This document shows positions 5,890 through 6,049 of a stretch of DNA of 6,049 bases, piece after piece. Each line of letters opens with the position of its first letter. Position 1 is the first letter of the stretch. Both the position numbers and the translations under genes were made by a program. The notes under the pieces are model-generated. The model was not told the origin of the DNA. It saw nothing but the letters and a program-made list of their open reading frames with translations, and searched no databases. The stretch spans positions 1-6,049 of the forward strand of contig JAQGNA010000544.1 of assembly GCA_028292075.1 (NCBI GenBank), read 5' to 3'. This stretch comes from Rhodoferax sp. GTDB taxonomy: Bacteria > Pseudomonadota > Gammaproteobacteria > Burkholderiales > Burkholderiaceae.

Positions 5890-6049
5890 ATGGCGCTGAT
5901 CACCCGTTGCCCCGTTTGCGGAACCCGCTTCAAGGTGGTGCCGGACCAGCTGCGCATCTCCGACGGCTGGGTTCGTTGCGGCGAGTGCGGCGAGGTGTTC
6001 GACGCCTCGGCCGAACTCAGCCAGGGCGAAATTGCGCCGTCGCGACCGC
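5890..6049 (+). CDS. N-terminal part of a zinc-ribbon (probably DUF3426) protein
   Basis: The frame opens at ATG 5890 and runs off the right edge, giving 53 residues. It begins MALITRCPVCGTRFKVVP and shows two zinc-binding pairs, Cys7/Cys10 (CPVC) and Cys30/Cys33 (CGEC), in the pattern of the MJ0042-type zinc ribbon (CPxCGTRFKV, then VRCGxCGxVFDA). In betaproteobacteria such a ribbon usually heads a longer protein with a proline-rich linker, one membrane segment and a C-terminal DUF3426 domain, and it is often found just after prmA. That part is outside the window, so the full architecture is inferred from the family. The function is unknown; a role in zinc-dependent sensing or regulation is only a guess. 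Confidence 0.85.
   Translation, partial: MALITRCPVCGTRFKVVPDQLRISDGWVRCGECGEVFDASAELSQGEIAPSRP

Noticed and set aside
4901..5899. Plus-strand 332-codon open frame overlapping prmA
   Set aside because: It is an arginine-rich out-of-frame translation typical of GC-rich coding DNA, and the prmA frame is certain.
2946..5957. Minus-strand open frame of 1003 codons as a real gene
   Set aside because: It is an exact-register shadow of accB, accC and prmA. The translation is rich in His, Arg and Asp with no recognisable domain, and the sense genes are certain.
5850..6049. Alternative frame starting at ATG 5850 (MASKYKFGRQLEPYG)
   Set aside because: It turns into an Arg/Gly/Leu-rich shadow once it overlaps the zinc-ribbon frame, whose CxxC pairs are convincing. 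It has no ribosome site.

Overview
This window carries housekeeping genes from a GC-rich betaproteobacterium, most likely a member of the Burkholderiales and plausibly the family Comamonadaceae. The basis is the protein sequences (Mpl, AccB, AccC, PrmA, zinc-ribbon/DUF3426) and the order accB-accC-prmA-zinc-ribbon gene, as I recall it from that group. The taxon is an inference, because no 16S or other marker is present.

Layout: (1) 1-179 is the C-terminal end of an unrecognised plus-strand gene. It converges on (2) mpl (210-1625, minus strand), which encodes the murein tripeptide recycling ligase. (3) A 63-bp divergent intergenic region (1626-1688) with internal symmetry separates mpl from (4) a 197-residue uncharacterised protein (1689-2282) that carries a degenerate nucleotidyltransferase-like signature. 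Its stop overlaps by 4 bp (ATGA) the start of (5) a membrane-anchored TlpA-like thioredoxin-fold protein (2279-2869). (6) An AT-rich leader (about 2870-3005) has a plausible promoter, a widely spaced dyad and a tight hairpin. It precedes (7) accB (3006-3455) and (8) accC (3468-4817), the biotin carrier and biotin carboxylase of acetyl-CoA carboxylase. (9) A 63-bp gap with a GC hairpin leads to (10) prmA (4881-5780), the ribosomal protein L11 methyltransferase. (11) The window ends inside a zinc-ribbon (probably DUF3426) protein starting at 5890.

Functionally, accB and accC form one unit that carries out the first half-reaction of fatty acid synthesis: biotin carboxylation on the carrier protein. 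prmA follows in the same orientation and may be partly cotranscribed. mpl serves peptidoglycan recycling, and the TlpA-like protein serves thiol redox chemistry outside the cytoplasmic membrane. The conserved ligands and catalytic residues that I can place in AccB, AccC, PrmA and Mpl are intact.

I see no mobile element, CRISPR array, tRNA, rRNA, phage gene or defence system. No new multi-gene system is evident. The items most worth a second look are the nucleotidyltransferase-like protein coupled to the TlpA-like gene, the symmetrical mpl divergent promoter region, the structured accB leader, and an insertion in the N-terminal domain of Mpl. Long open frames antisense to nearly every gene are codon-register shadows.
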